From contig JADKDU010000016.1 of the NCBI GenBank assembly GCA_016714495.1, forward strand, positions 1 through 59,961: 59,961 bases of DNA. The letters are read 5' to 3'. Position 1 is the first letter of the stretch, and each line of letters starts with the position of its first letter. The DNA is from Hyphomonadaceae bacterium (GTDB taxonomy: Bacteria; Pseudomonadota; Alphaproteobacteria; Caulobacterales; Hyphomonadaceae). A model generated the notes under the pieces. It was not told where the DNA came from. It made no database searches and saw only the letters and a program-made list of their open reading frames with translations. Made by a program: the position numbers and the translations under genes. Of this stretch, positions 9,484 to 18,458 are shown piece by piece.

Positions 9484-10490
9484 GGTTCACTCCTGTTGGT
9501 AGGTTGAAGCGCGCTTCCCCCTCGCGCAGCGGGGTCCGGCGCTGCGGGCAATCTGCCCTTCGGCGCGAGGATTTCCGGGATGCGGCGGCCGGCAGGGCCG
9601 CCGCGCTCCACAAAGACGATGAGATCAATGGCTTCCGCGATCAGCGCCCGCGGCGGCGTCTCGCAGACTTCCATGGTGAGCTGTTCAAGCCGCGACAGGG
9701 CGGCCTGCGCCGAGTTTGCATGAAGGGTTGCGATGCCGCCGGGATGACCCGTGTTCCAGGCCTTGAGCAGGTCGAGGGCTTCGGGACCTCGCACCTCGCC
9801 GACCACAATGCGATCAGGCCGGAGCCGGAGGGTGGATCGCACCAGGTCCGAGAGCGAGACTGACCCGGGCTGCGTCCGCAAAGCGACCACATCTTCTGCC
9901 GCGCACTGCAGTTCGCGTGTGTCTTCGAGAATGACCACGCGCTCGCCAAGCTGGGCGATCTCATGCAGGAGCGCATTGGCGAGAGTTGTCTTGCCCGACC
10001 CCGTGCCGCCCGCGACCATGATGTTGGCGTGGTCGCGGATCGCGCGCCGGAGGGTTGCGGCCTGCTCTGCGGTGATGACGCCCGACGCCTGATAGTCGTC
10101 GAGCGTGAACACGCGTGCCGCTGGCTTGCGGATCGCAAAGCAGGGCGCGCGCGAGACCGGCGGCAGGACGCCTTCGAACCGCTCGCCGCGCGGAGGAAGT
10201 TCGGCCGACACGATCGGCGTGTCGCGATTGACCTCGGCGCCGGTCAGCGTGGCGACAAGACGGATGACGCGCTCGGTCTCTGATGCTTCGAGCCGATGCG
10301 GGGTCGCGATCCGTCCCTTGCCGACCTGTTCGAGCCAGAGCCGTCCGTCCGGATTGGCGATGACCTCGATCGTGTCAGGCGCCTCCAGCATGGCGGCGAT
10401 CGATGGCCCAAGCGCCGTGGTCAGCATGGCCAGGCCACGCGAGGGATCATGGCCACGCGACGCGTCGTGTTGAGGAACGGCGTTGCTCAT
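9480..10490 (-). CDS. trbB: TrbB/VirB11-type traffic ATPase
   Basis: A 336-residue hexameric secretion ATPase. Walker A is NIMVAGGTGSGKTTLANALL, an Asp box is VVILEDTRELQ, Walker B is RIVVGEVRGPEALDLL, and a His box is NTGHPGGIATLHAN. All key residues are present. Known: VirB11 switches the machine between pilus assembly and DNA transfer. The start overlaps the CopG-like stop by 4 bp (10487-10490) and the end overlaps trbC. Confidence 0.95.
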   Translation of the reverse strand: MSNAVPQHDASRGHDPSRGLAMLTTALGPSIAAMLEAPDTIEVIANPDGRLWLEQVGKGRIATPHRLEASETERVIRLVATLTGAEVNRDTPIVSAELPPRGERFEGVLPPVSRAPCFAIRKPAARVFTLDDYQASGVITAEQAATLRRAIRDHANIMVAGGTGSGKTTLANALLHEIAQLGERVVILEDTRELQCAAEDVVALRTQPGSVSLSDLVRSTLRLRPDRIVVGEVRGPEALDLLKAWNTGHPGGIATLHANSAQAALSRLEQLTMEVCETPPRALIAEAIDLIVFVERGGPAGRRIPEILAPKGRLPAAPDPAARGGSALQPTNRSEP

Positions 10491-10945
10491 TCGGCGGCCG
10501 CTCCAACATGGGAGTCGGGAGTAGAATGCTCGATGGTCGGACCGAACTGGTCGCGCAGGATGCTGCGGCCCGTCCGGAGCTTGGCAACCATCGCGGCGAT
10601 GACATTGCGGAAGCGCTCCGACCCGCGCGCATTCACGTCCGCCTTGTCCATCTCCGGAATGTCGGGCGAGACGCTCATCACGAAGCGCGTCGTGTGTGCG
10701 GTCAGCTCGAAGAGCGTCTCCTGGCCTTGCTCGAGCAGGGCAAGCCGCGCCATGATCCGGTCGAAGCGCGCCATCAGGGCGTGGTGCTCGCCCTCCTGGC
10801 GCGTCGCATCGAAGAAGCGATGGACGGCATCCTCCAGCACGTCTGACGCACTGCGACCCTGATGCACGGCCAGACGCCGCATCGCGGCGACGAGATCCTG
10901 GTTGATGTAGGCGGTGATCTTGGCGCGCGGCATGAGCTCAGACAT
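10487..10945 (-). CDS. CopG/ribbon-helix-helix family protein
   Basis: A 152-residue protein starting at MSELMPRAKITAYINQDL; upstream codons in the same frame are shadow of traG. The first 50 residues fit a ribbon-helix-helix DNA-binding fold (beta strand KITAYI, then helices LVAAMRRLAVHQG and SASDVLEDAVHRFF). The rest is helical with no recognised domain. It overlaps the traG stop by 8 bp. Known: CopG-like genes sit between traG and trbB in many proteobacterial ICEs. Inferred: autoregulator of the transfer operon or an accessory relaxosome protein. Confidence 0.85.
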   Translation of the reverse strand: MSELMPRAKITAYINQDLVAAMRRLAVHQGRSASDVLEDAVHRFFDATRQEGEHHALMARFDRIMARLALLEQGQETLFELTAHTTRFVMSVSPDIPEMDKADVNARGSERFRNVIAAMVAKLRTGRSILRDQFGPTIEHSTPDSHVGAAAE

Positions 10946-12935
10946 CCGTGTCGAAATGTTCGGGGTTGAAGGCGAACACGGTTCTCGCGAGGCCCGGCCC
11001 CGTGAACGCCGCGCCAAGATCGTCGGACGATGGCGGTGTTGCCTGCGATGCTGCGTCGTTCGTTTGCGTCGCCTCGCCTGCGGCAGGCGTTGAAAAGTTG
11101 AAGGCGTGCTGCAGCGACTGCTCGCTCTGGTCCTGGGCGTGCGTATGGCCGGGACCGGATGCGCGCTTGAGAGACGTCGACTGCGAGGACGGCGGGAGCG
11201 GCGTCGTGGACGCGATGAGGCCGGACCAGACCGTGGGGAGGCCGTTGGGGGAATGGCGGGGGGACGCAATAGGCGGCTTGAGGCGCGCCTTGAAGATGGG
11301 TTCTGCGAAGTAGCGCACTTTCTTCGCGCGAATGGGTGGCGCCCCGCCGGTCAGGATCAGCGCGTCGGCATGCGGAAGCTGCATGACCTCGCCCGGCGTC
11401 AGCAAGGACCGCGGCACTTCCTGGCGCGAGACCATGGTGTGACCAAGCCACGGCGCCATGCGCGAGCCGGCATAGTTCATCTGGGCGCGCGTCTCGGTGG
11501 TGACGCCCAGCATGTCCGAGATACGCCGGGCGGTGCGCTCATCATTGCAGGCGAAGGCGACGCGCACATGCGCGTTGTCGAGAATGGAGGTGTTCTCGCC
11601 ATAGGTCTGGACGAGCTGATTTAGCGATTGCGCCACCAGGCAGGCCTTGATCCTGTAGCCGCGGATATAGGCGAGGGCGTGCTCGAAGAAATCCAGCTTC
11701 CCGAGCTGCGGAAACTCATCGAGCATCAGGAGGACGCGACGACCGCTGGGGTTTTCCGAGGCGACTTCGGTCAGCCGCTTCAGGATCTGGTTGATCATCA
11801 GGCGCAGCAGTGCTTTGAGACGGGAGATCTCTTCGGGCGGCACAACCAGATAGAGCGAGATCGGCCGCTCGCCGTTGATCAGCTCCTCAATCGTGAAATC
11901 AGACGTCTCGGTCGCGCGGGCGAGGAGAGGATCACGATAGAGCGCAAGGAAACCGAGCGCGGTCGAGACAACGCCCGAGCGCTCGGCATCCGCCATGTCC
12001 AGGAGTTGACGCGCGCCGGCCGCGACAACGGGATGGGGTGCGCCATCCTTGATGGGACGACGCAGCATCTCGTCGAACAGGTCGAGAACCGGCCGCGCCG
12101 GGTCGGCCAGCAACTCGCCGACGCGTGCAAGCGACTTGGACTTCTCGGCATAGAGCGTCCAGAGGATCGTTGCGACCAGGAGTTCGAACGCGCGCAGCTG
12201 CCAGTGACTGCGCTCGCGCAGCGCCCCTTCGGGATCGACCAGCATGTCGGCCAGGACCTGCGCGTCGCGCACTTCGGCATCGCCACGGCGGATCTGGGTC
12301 AGCGGATTGTAGCGATGCGTGTCCGCCTTGGTCGGCGCAAACCTGTAGACCGGGCCGAAAGCTGCGCGGAGGCCGGAGGTTACGGCCCAATTCTCGCCCT
12401 TGAGGTCGAGGGCCAGGTAGGAATGCCGCCAGACAAGGCCGGTGGGCAGCGAAATGCCAACACTTTTGCCGGTGTTGGTCGGGGCGATGACCAGCACATG
12501 CTCATCCCCGTCATGCCGCAGGAGCTGGTTGTCCAGCGTGCCCAGGATGACGCCATCGCCGGTGGTGAGGTTGAGCTTGCGGACATCGCGTGGCGTGGCC
12601 CAGCGGGCGCTGCCATAGGTGACCGAGTCCTTGGCTTCCCGCGCGCGCCAGAGTGAGAACCCGAACGCGATCGCGACCGAGATGATGACGCCGGCAAGGA
12701 AGATGAGCGCGCCGGTCTCGAAGATGGAGCGCGCATAGGCGTCATAGGCATACCACCACAGGAAGAACTTCCAGGGCGCATAGAGCGGATACCCAAACAG
12801 GGTGAGGTCCGGCGTGCCGAGTTGTGACTGATGACCGAGCGCCTCCGCCGTCCATTGTGTCGTGATGACAAGACTCGCCGCGAACGCTGCAAGCACGCAG
12901 AGGATCTGACCCCAGTAGACGCGTCCGGCGCTCAT
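10938..12935 (-). CDS. traG: TraG/VirD4-type coupling protein
   Basis: A 665-residue membrane-anchored ATPase that hands the relaxosome to the secretion channel. N-terminal membrane helices (about residues 8-30 and 70-95) precede the motor: Walker A VIAPTNTGKSVGISLPTG, Walker B VLLMLDEFPQLGKLDFFEHA, and the ACLVAQSLNQL motif that follows. The C-terminal about 110 residues are Pro/Ser/Thr-rich and unconserved. First gene of the leftward transfer operon, followed directly by the CopG-like gene. Confidence 0.95.
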   Translation of the reverse strand: MSAGRVYWGQILCVLAAFAASLVITTQWTAEALGHQSQLGTPDLTLFGYPLYAPWKFFLWWYAYDAYARSIFETGALIFLAGVIISVAIAFGFSLWRAREAKDSVTYGSARWATPRDVRKLNLTTGDGVILGTLDNQLLRHDGDEHVLVIAPTNTGKSVGISLPTGLVWRHSYLALDLKGENWAVTSGLRAAFGPVYRFAPTKADTHRYNPLTQIRRGDAEVRDAQVLADMLVDPEGALRERSHWQLRAFELLVATILWTLYAEKSKSLARVGELLADPARPVLDLFDEMLRRPIKDGAPHPVVAAGARQLLDMADAERSGVVSTALGFLALYRDPLLARATETSDFTIEELINGERPISLYLVVPPEEISRLKALLRLMINQILKRLTEVASENPSGRRVLLMLDEFPQLGKLDFFEHALAYIRGYRIKACLVAQSLNQLVQTYGENTSILDNAHVRVAFACNDERTARRISDMLGVTTETRAQMNYAGSRMAPWLGHTMVSRQEVPRSLLTPGEVMQLPHADALILTGGAPPIRAKKVRYFAEPIFKARLKPPIASPRHSPNGLPTVWSGLIASTTPLPPSSQSTSLKRASGPGHTHAQDQSEQSLQHAFNFSTPAAGEATQTNDAASQATPPSSDDLGAAFTGPGLARTVFAFNPEHFDTDV

Positions 12936-13287
12936 GCGTTTACGACTCCGGTCGCCCGGCGAGCGTTAAGAGCGGCATGCTGCCTGACGCGCGAAGCTGT
13001 CGTGGCGGTACGGAATGTGCGCGGCGAAGACGCTTCTGCCGGAGTCGCCCTCTGCGGGAGTAGGATGCAATCCAGTTCGCCACGGCCAGCGGCTTTGAAG
13101 GCCGTCCGGGTACGGAGTAAATCGGAAAAAGCCTGCGTGGTCCGTGGGTTGCAAAAAACAGGTGTTAACGGGGGGACGGACCAGCTCATCGCAGCACTCA
13201 GCAAGTTGATGAGCATGGGCTTAGGCGCAAACGGCGCGGGTTCGATTCACCGTTTTTTGGCTATGGGGTCGCTGAAAAGGAGCGAAC
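12936..13287. promoter_or_regulatory. Divergent control region between traG and the LysR gene
   Basis: 352 bp without a credible gene between two divergent transcription units, so it must hold promoters for both the leftward trb/traG operon and the rightward lysR-traF genes. LysR regulators often bind such intergenic regions, which suggests this is the target of the adjacent regulator. I could not pick a convincing -35/-10 pair by eye. A-rich stretches (gtaaatcggaaaaag, gcaaaaaaca) occur near 13115-13160. AAAAGGAG at 13276-13283 is the ribosome site of the LysR gene. Confidence 0.5.
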
Positions 13288-14328
13288 GTGGGTGGGGCGA
13301 AACTCGACTGGGAGAGGCTTAAGGTCTTCCAGACTGTGGCTGACACAGGCAGCATCAACGCCGCAGCCAAGGCGTTAAGCCGGAGCTACACCAAGGTGTC
13401 GAGCGATCTTGATGAACTCGAACGGGCGCTGGGTCACCAGCTGTTCGAACGCTCGCACCGGGGACTTGAGCTGACAGCTGTTGGTGAGGACATCCTCCGC
13501 TCGGCCCGCAGCATGGCCGACTCGGTTCAGGCCATCGTCGAACGTGCGAGCGAGAAGATATCGGACCGTCTTGTTATCTGCACGCGCGAAGGGATTGCGA
13601 CCTACTGGCTGGCGCGCCGGCTTCCTGAGCTGCTGTCGCTGCAACCGGACGCCAGGGTGTTCCTGAAAGTCATGCCGACGACGCCAAATCTTGCTGACGG
13701 CGATGGCGACATCGCCATCCAGTTCGAGAAGCCAGCCGCCGCAAACCTCGTCTCGCGCCAGCTGGGCTGGCTGCACTACATCCTCTACGCGGCGCCCAGC
13801 TACCTTGCGCAGTACGGTGAGCCGAACGCCATGTCGGACCTTCAGGCGCATCAGTGCCTGCGTCTGTCCGGCGCCGAATATCAACCCGAAAGCTGGCGGC
13901 AGGCCGCCGCAGCCTGGGGCGCGATCCTGCCAGACACGGTCGGGACCGACGCTGGCACCGTGCTGATGGAAGCCTGCGCATCGGGCGCGGGCATTGCCGC
14001 ACTGCCGAGCTATGTCTCGCAGTTCGACGACCGCCTGACGCCGCTGACGCACATCAAGCCGCTCGCAACGCTGCGGTTCTGGCTCACCTACACCGAGCGG
14101 GTGCGCAGCATGGAGGCCAGCCAGCCCGTCCTCCACTGGATCCGGTCGTGCTTCGATCCGGTCCGCCATCCGTGCTTCCGGGAGGTCTATGTTCCGCCGC
14201 AGCGTCGCTTGCCGGCTGGTGTTGCAGCCAACGATACAGTCCCGGCAACACCGGAGCGTGCGCCATTTCTGAATGCCGAAGGCCGGCCGCTACGTCCGGG
14301 TCCCCAAACCACGAGCGCCGAAGGATGA
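13288..14328 (+). CDS. LysR family transcriptional regulator
   Basis: A 346-residue protein, GTG start with AAAAGGAG five bases upstream. The winged HTH occupies residues 7-66 (RLKVFQTVADTGSINAAAKA, then LERALGHQLFERSHRGLELT), followed by a LysR substrate-binding domain to about residue 300 and a short Pro-rich tail. Such genes are found between traG and traF in alphaproteobacterial ICEs. Inferred role: control of transfer genes from the divergent region upstream. The stop overlaps the traF start (ATGA), so the two are coupled. Confidence 0.9.
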   Translation: MGGAKLDWERLKVFQTVADTGSINAAAKALSRSYTKVSSDLDELERALGHQLFERSHRGLELTAVGEDILRSARSMADSVQAIVERASEKISDRLVICTREGIATYWLARRLPELLSLQPDARVFLKVMPTTPNLADGDGDIAIQFEKPAAANLVSRQLGWLHYILYAAPSYLAQYGEPNAMSDLQAHQCLRLSGAEYQPESWRQAAAAWGAILPDTVGTDAGTVLMEACASGAGIAALPSYVSQFDDRLTPLTHIKPLATLRFWLTYTERVRSMEASQPVLHWIRSCFDPVRHPCFREVYVPPQRRLPAGVAANDTVPATPERAPFLNAEGRPLRPGPQTTSAEG

Positions 14329-14873
14329 AGGCAGCGGCGCACGCATCGAGGGCAGGGCCGTCCATTCGCGCGATCGCGTCCCGCCGCAGGCTGCTGGCGG
14401 TTGTCGGCGCCGCTGCAGTCGTCCTGCTCGCTATCCCGGTCACTGCAGGCTCGGCGGAGTTCGTGTGGAACCTCTCGCCCAGCGCGCCCGGAGGGCTCTA
14501 CCGCATCGAGCGCGGCAACTGGACTGTCGGCGACCGTGTCGCTGTTCTCCCGTCGAAGGACCTGGCCGTTGACCTCGCCGCCAGAGGCGTTCTCCAGAAT
14601 GGGAAACTTCTGATCAAGCGCGTTGTTGCTGTGGTCGGGGCTTCCGTTTGTCGCGTTGATCGTACGGTCTTCGTCAACGATGAGGCCGTTGCACAAGCCA
14701 GATCGAACGACTCGACAGGAGAGACGCTTCCCTCATGGCAGGGGTGCACCTCCTTGAACGAGGGCCAGGTGTTCCTGCTGGGTGATACCGCGGGGTCCTA
14801 TGATGGGCGGTACTTTGGCGTGACACGGGCAAGCGAGATCGTCGGCCGGGCGGACCTGCTGCTGACGTTCTGA
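14325..14873 (+). CDS. traF: TraF-type S26 signal peptidase
   Basis: A 182-residue membrane-bound serine peptidase. After a basic N-terminus and one helix (LLAVVGAAAVVLLAIPV) comes the nucleophile region NLSPSAPGGLYRI (Ser) and the general-base region LIKRVVAVVGASV (Lys), followed by the C-terminal FLLGDTAGSYDGRYFG box of S26 peptidases. Known: in P-type systems TraF matures and cyclises TrbC pilin. The trb operon across the divergent promoter supplies the substrate. Start ATG at 14325 overlaps the LysR stop. Confidence 0.92.
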   Translation: MKAAAHASRAGPSIRAIASRRRLLAVVGAAAVVLLAIPVTAGSAEFVWNLSPSAPGGLYRIERGNWTVGDRVAVLPSKDLAVDLAARGVLQNGKLLIKRVVAVVGASVCRVDRTVFVNDEAVAQARSNDSTGETLPSWQGCTSLNEGQVFLLGDTAGSYDGRYFGVTRASEIVGRADLLLTF

Positions 14874-14961
14874 CAGTCGGCGATACGTCGAGCCGATGGA
14901 TGTCGAAGCCGGCCCACGGCGCCTGCACGCTAGACCTCGCCTTGGCCTGTCGCGTCCGCCG

Positions 14962-15041
14962 TTCAAGGGACGCTGGCGCTCTTCGCCCTTGAGCAGCGGC
15001 CTCATGCGACAGGCCGGGGAGGCGGGTCGCGCAGGCGACCC
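14962..15041 (+). promoter_or_regulatory. parB leader: TTCAAGGGACG motif and GTCGC hairpin
   Basis: TTCAAGGGACG at 14962-14972 and a perfect hairpin GGGTCGC-gcag-GCGACCC at 15024-15041, ending 44 bases before the parB ATG. The same motif and a similar hairpin precede ssb (44561-44671) and the 53-aa gene (50319-50413). Inferred: a shared control element of the backbone genes. No binding factor can be named. Confidence 0.5.
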
Positions 15042-15084
15042 CGATCCGGCGTTCCGCCATCGGGCATGCTCAAGGAGCTCATTC

Positions 15085-16620
15085 ATGACTGCTCAAGCTC
15101 ACTCCATCCAGCTGATCGCCCTCAACAAGCTGGTCGCTTCGCCGCGCAATGTTCGCAAGCAGGATCGCAAGGCCGATCTCGATGCCCTGGCCGCGTCGAT
15201 CGCCGCCCATGGCCTGCTTCAGAATCTCTGCGTTGTTCCGACCGAGGGAGACAAATACGAAGTCGATGCAGGCGGCCGCCGTCTCGCCGCTCTCAAACAA
15301 CTGGCCAAGCAGAGGGTGATTGCCAAAGATCATCTGATTCCCTGCCATGTCGTGACGACGGAGCAGGGCATCGAGGTGTCGCTTGCGGAAAACGTGCAGC
15401 GGGTGGCCATGGACGCCATGGATGAAGTTGATGCATATGCCGCCCTCGTCGCAGAGGGCGCCACGGCAGACGATGTCGCCCGCCGATTTGGGGTAACCCG
15501 TCGTCACGTCGACCAGCGCCTGGCGCTCGCGGGACTGTCGCCCAGGATCAAGGCCGCGTGGAAACGCGGGGATGTCAGCCTGGAAGCAGCCCGGGCCTTC
15601 TGCCTCGTTGAGAGCCATGCCCAGCAAGAGGCCGTGTTCAAGAGCATGAGCCGGCCGGTGACGCATGCCGGATCCGTTCGCGCCCGGTTGATGGAAGGGC
15701 GCATGCGGGCGTCGGATCGTCTGGCGGCGTTTGTCGGGCTTGAAGCCTATGAGCAGGCGGGCGGCGCCGTTTTGCGCGACCTCTTCGACGCTGAAGCCGT
15801 CTATGTTGAAAATCCGGCACTGATGGCGGAACTGGCTGAACAGAAGCTCGCAGGCGAACGCGACAGCTGGATCGCGCAAGGCTGGGGATGGGTCGAGACG
15901 AGCCTTGGTCAGGGCCGTACCGATAGCAGCCATGCTGTGATGCGCCTTCAGCCTGAATGGCGCGACTACACCGATGAAGAAGAGGCCGAACTGACGCGCC
16001 TGCGTGACGAACTGGATGCGCTCGACGCGGCGCTGGATGAAGACAGCATCGAGGATGATCCACGCTGGGACGCGCGTGACACGCTTGCGGCGGCAATCGA
16101 AACACTGCGTCAGTCAGCCCGCGTCTGGAACAAGGATCTCATCGCACACGCTGGCGTGGTCATCGCGATCAATCATGACGGAGAAGCCTATGCCACACTG
16201 GGCGTTGTCCGGCAGTCTGACGAGAAGACGATCAAGGACATCCGCAAACGACTGGAGAGGGCAGAGACCGGTGATGACGCCGTCGTTGATGACGAGGCGG
16301 TCGCATCTCCAGAGCCTGAGACTGCCTGCGGTCTCCCAAAGTCTGTGATCCGCGATTTGTCGCTGGCGCGTACACGCGCGATCCGTCTCCTGCTGGCGCG
16401 GGATCGGGAGACTGCACTTGCCGTGACAGTTGCCGCGATGATCATGCGGACCGTGTTCCGAAGCGAATTGTCTGGTGTCGGTCTGTCGGCGAGCGCTGCG
16501 CATGTCGAGGACCTGGAAGCGCTCGTTGAAACCCGGAATGCAATTCTGGCCCAAGTTCCTGACGATGAGGACGAGGTGCTCGACTGGTGCAATCGCAGCG
16601 ATCGCAGGAAGCAACGCTGA
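15085..16620 (+). CDS. parB: ParB/Spo0J-type protein, C-terminus apparently frameshifted
   Basis: Start ATG at 15085 with AAGGAG eight bases upstream. 511 residues. The N-terminal ParB/sulfiredoxin-like domain (residues 8-110: VASPRNVRKQ, VDAGGRRLAALKQLA, SLAENVQR) is followed by a KorB/ParB HTH (TADDVARRFGVTRRHVDQRL) and a long acidic C-terminal region. Known: plasmid and ICE ParB proteins act in partition or maintenance or as nucleases; no parA is adjacent here. The frame ends in an atypical Arg-rich tail (CNRSDRRKQR). The next frame from about 16585 continues with a more family-like C-terminus. One missing G near 16584 would unite them. Confidence 0.88.
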   Translation: MTAQAHSIQLIALNKLVASPRNVRKQDRKADLDALAASIAAHGLLQNLCVVPTEGDKYEVDAGGRRLAALKQLAKQRVIAKDHLIPCHVVTTEQGIEVSLAENVQRVAMDAMDEVDAYAALVAEGATADDVARRFGVTRRHVDQRLALAGLSPRIKAAWKRGDVSLEAARAFCLVESHAQQEAVFKSMSRPVTHAGSVRARLMEGRMRASDRLAAFVGLEAYEQAGGAVLRDLFDAEAVYVENPALMAELAEQKLAGERDSWIAQGWGWVETSLGQGRTDSSHAVMRLQPEWRDYTDEEEAELTRLRDELDALDAALDEDSIEDDPRWDARDTLAAAIETLRQSARVWNKDLIAHAGVVIAINHDGEAYATLGVVRQSDEKTIKDIRKRLERAETGDDAVVDDEAVASPEPETACGLPKSVIRDLSLARTRAIRLLLARDRETALAVTVAAMIMRTVFRSELSGVGLSASAAHVEDLEALVETRNAILAQVPDDEDEVLDWCNRSDRRKQR

Positions 16621-16772
16621 AGGCTCATGGCAAGCTCAGGAAGGAGGAACTCGCCGCCAAGGTTAGCGAGGCGTTCGAAGGGGCAGGCTATCTGCCCGAC
16701 ATGCTGATTACGCCGGTTCGTGCTGGGAAGTTCGTATTGACGAGCTCGGGTGTTGCGGTCGCGGCTGAGTAG
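16585..16772 (+). pseudogene. Out-of-frame C-terminal piece of parB
   Basis: The +1 frame after ...DEVLDW reads VQSQRSQEATLKAHGK and then a conserved-looking tail KLRKEELAAKVSEAFEGAG and YLPDMLITP, ending at 16772. Inserting one G in tgg-tg near 16584 gives a 562-residue ParB. Either a sequencing error or a recent inactivation of the C-terminus. Confidence 0.6.
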
Positions 16773-16793
16773 AGATCGCTTGGCTCAAAATCA

Positions 16794-16828
16794 GAAGGGG
16801 CTACCGGAAAGGCGGCGGCCCCTTTTTT
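16794..16828 (+). terminator. Rho-independent terminator after parB
   Basis: AAGGGGC at 16795-16801 pairs with GCCCCTT ending at 16824, with a GC-rich loop and a run of six T directly after the stem. It closes the lysR-traF-parB unit 22 bp beyond the end of the parB tail. Confidence 0.75.
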
Positions 16829-16995
16829 GATCCCTTGGAGCGATTCAACCGCCAGCCCGCGACTGCGTCAGAGCTTGCGCTGTCTGCCGCAAGTGGAGGC
16901 ATGCACGCATCGCGGGAGCGTGCGTTTTTGGTTGGGAGACTAGTAACATCGCACCAACGGGCGCACCAACGGGCGCGCCGACGAATGCCCCAGAG

Positions 16996-17106
16996 TGGGT
17001 ATGGGTCCAGGAATTTCCGCAGCGGCACAGGTCGCGCGCTTCAAGGCTTGTAAACACCCGCGCCGTAAGGTCCTTGCAGAGGGCGGATCAGAACGACCCA
17101 TACCCA
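16996..17106. repeat. 12-bp perfect inverted repeat upstream of the pseudo-receiver gene
   Basis: TGGGTATGGGTC at 16996-17007 and its exact complement GACCCATACCCA at 17095-17106, 87 bases apart, ending 35 bp before the ATG at 17142. A short direct repeat (gcaccaacgggc twice) lies just left at about 16951-16976. Possible operator pair or long-range stem. No known motif. Confidence 0.5.
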
Positions 17107-17141
17107 AGTGGCGCGCGTTGATTCAAGGAAGGACATCGCAG

Positions 17142-18020
17142 ATGGCAGTTCCACCGCGCATTCTGGTTGGGGACGCAGGTCGGCATACTCGCGCCATGAT
17201 CTCCGACGTACTTCGGAGCGCAGGCTTCCGCGACTTGATTCAAGCGGCGAGCCAGGCGGATCTCGTACAGCTGGTCGATCAGCACAGGCCGAAGATCATC
17301 GTAATGGCGGCTGATTTCCCGGGACTTTCGGGATTGACCTTTGCCAAGCAGATTAGGCACGGCTTTAATTTCGTGCCGCGGGAGACGTCCATCATTCTAA
17401 CGACGGATGCTCCCACACGCTCGTTTCTGGAAGCATCCCGCACCGTCGGGGTGGATGAAGTTGTCGCGGTGCCGTTCACGATGCAGACGCTGATGGCGCG
17501 CATCCGGTCGGTTGTCGATCGTCCGCGTCCGTTTGTCGATTGTCCTACGTACGTTGGCCCATGTCGTAGGCGCGTGATGCTCCAGGACTACAAGGGGCCC
17601 CTGCGGCGCGCAGCGGATCCTGACGAGGCGCCTACTGCTGGGCCTCTCTGGAGTTCGGAGAGCAATCGATCGGCAGTCCGACTCTGCGTCCAGAAAATGA
17701 GCGAATATCGGAGCGCACTTCCGCCCGAGCCCTACAAGAAGCTGCGCGCCATCTACCTCTCGGTTATGAAACTCGAAACAAGAACCGACCAGGCAAGTGA
17801 CGACGCACTAGGCGAGGCGGCAAAGTCCTTCGGCCGCTACTTGTCCGCAATTGGCGTGCGGGAGAGGCCAGACCTGACGCTGCTCAACGACCACATCGAT
17901 TGTCTCCACACGTTGGCATTGGAGGCCGAGCTGGCTGCCGAACAAAAGCTGTCGCTGATCGCCGCCTTGAAGTCCGCAGTGCAAGGCAAAATTGCCGCCC
18001 CCGAGGTCAGCCCGGGCTAA
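17142..18020 (+). CDS. Degenerate receiver-domain (pseudo-receiver) protein
   Basis: 292 residues from ATG 17142, AAGGAAGGA upstream. Residues 5-125 fold like a response-regulator receiver (RILVGDAG at strand 1, ILTTDAPT at strand 4). The phosphorylation site is lost: the Asp position is Ala56 (IIVMAADFPG), and the conserved Lys before Pro-Phe is Val110 (VVAVPF). The first acidic pair is reduced to Gly-Asp. The remaining about 170 residues are helical with no recognised domain (AIYLSVMKLETRTDQASDDA, then SFGRYLSAIGV). Inferred: phosphorylation-independent adaptor in the neighbouring phosphorelay. A decayed partial copy of its C-terminal region follows at 18093. Confidence 0.75.
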   Translation: MAVPPRILVGDAGRHTRAMISDVLRSAGFRDLIQAASQADLVQLVDQHRPKIIVMAADFPGLSGLTFAKQIRHGFNFVPRETSIILTTDAPTRSFLEASRTVGVDEVVAVPFTMQTLMARIRSVVDRPRPFVDCPTYVGPCRRRVMLQDYKGPLRRAADPDEAPTAGPLWSSESNRSAVRLCVQKMSEYRSALPPEPYKKLRAIYLSVMKLETRTDQASDDALGEAAKSFGRYLSAIGVRERPDLTLLNDHIDCLHTLALEAELAAEQKLSLIAALKSAVQGKIAAPEVSPG

Positions 18021-18092
18021 CTGCCCATTCAACGAAGGCGCCCGAATTCCTGCGAGGGTGGTTTCGGAGGAGCGGGCAGATCATCCTCGTCG

Positions 18093-18300
18093 GTGACGGT
18101 GCCGATTCGTCCAGAAGATGGGCGATCGCAGGAGTGCGACAGCGCCCTATGCCAAGTTGAGAGGGTCTACCTGTCTGTGTGGATCCGCGAGACCCGAGAG
18201 CATCAGGGGCGCGCCGAGGCTCTGGGCATGACAGCCAGGACCTTCGGTTGCTACCCGTCGACACTTGCCGAGAGGTAGGCGCAGGATTCGACAATTTTGA
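18093..18300 (+). pseudogene. Decayed partial duplicate of the pseudo-receiver C-terminal region
   Basis: The frame reads VERVYLSVWIRETREHQG then EALGMTARTFGCYPSTLAER, lining up with AIYLSVMKLETRTDQAS and DALGEAAKSFGRYLSAIGVRE of the gene just upstream. It has no receiver part and stops at 18276-18278. Inferred: remnant of a tandem duplication. The rest of the 438-bp stretch between 18021 and 18458 shows no gene. Confidence 0.5.
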
Positions 18301-18458
18301 GGGACCCTATCGATGCTCTGCATGGCCCGCCCCTCGACCCATCGCTAGCGCCAGGCAACAGCTTTTATCTGGTCGCGGGACACCAATCATCTATAGGATC
18401 GCGGCAGTCGAGCGGCACGACGCCAATAAGATTTCGCCAGCTCGACCTTTGCAATCAT

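Noticed and set aside
12932..13216. Minus-strand 94-codon frame in the traG-lysR control region
   Set aside because: No ribosome site, no family-like composition, overlaps the traG start region and would occupy the divergent promoter.
13238..13256. T-arm-like sequence gggttcgattcaccg upstream of the LysR gene
   Set aside because: The stem does not pair over five bases, no acceptor strand or CCA follows, and no tRNA arms precede it. Chance similarity.
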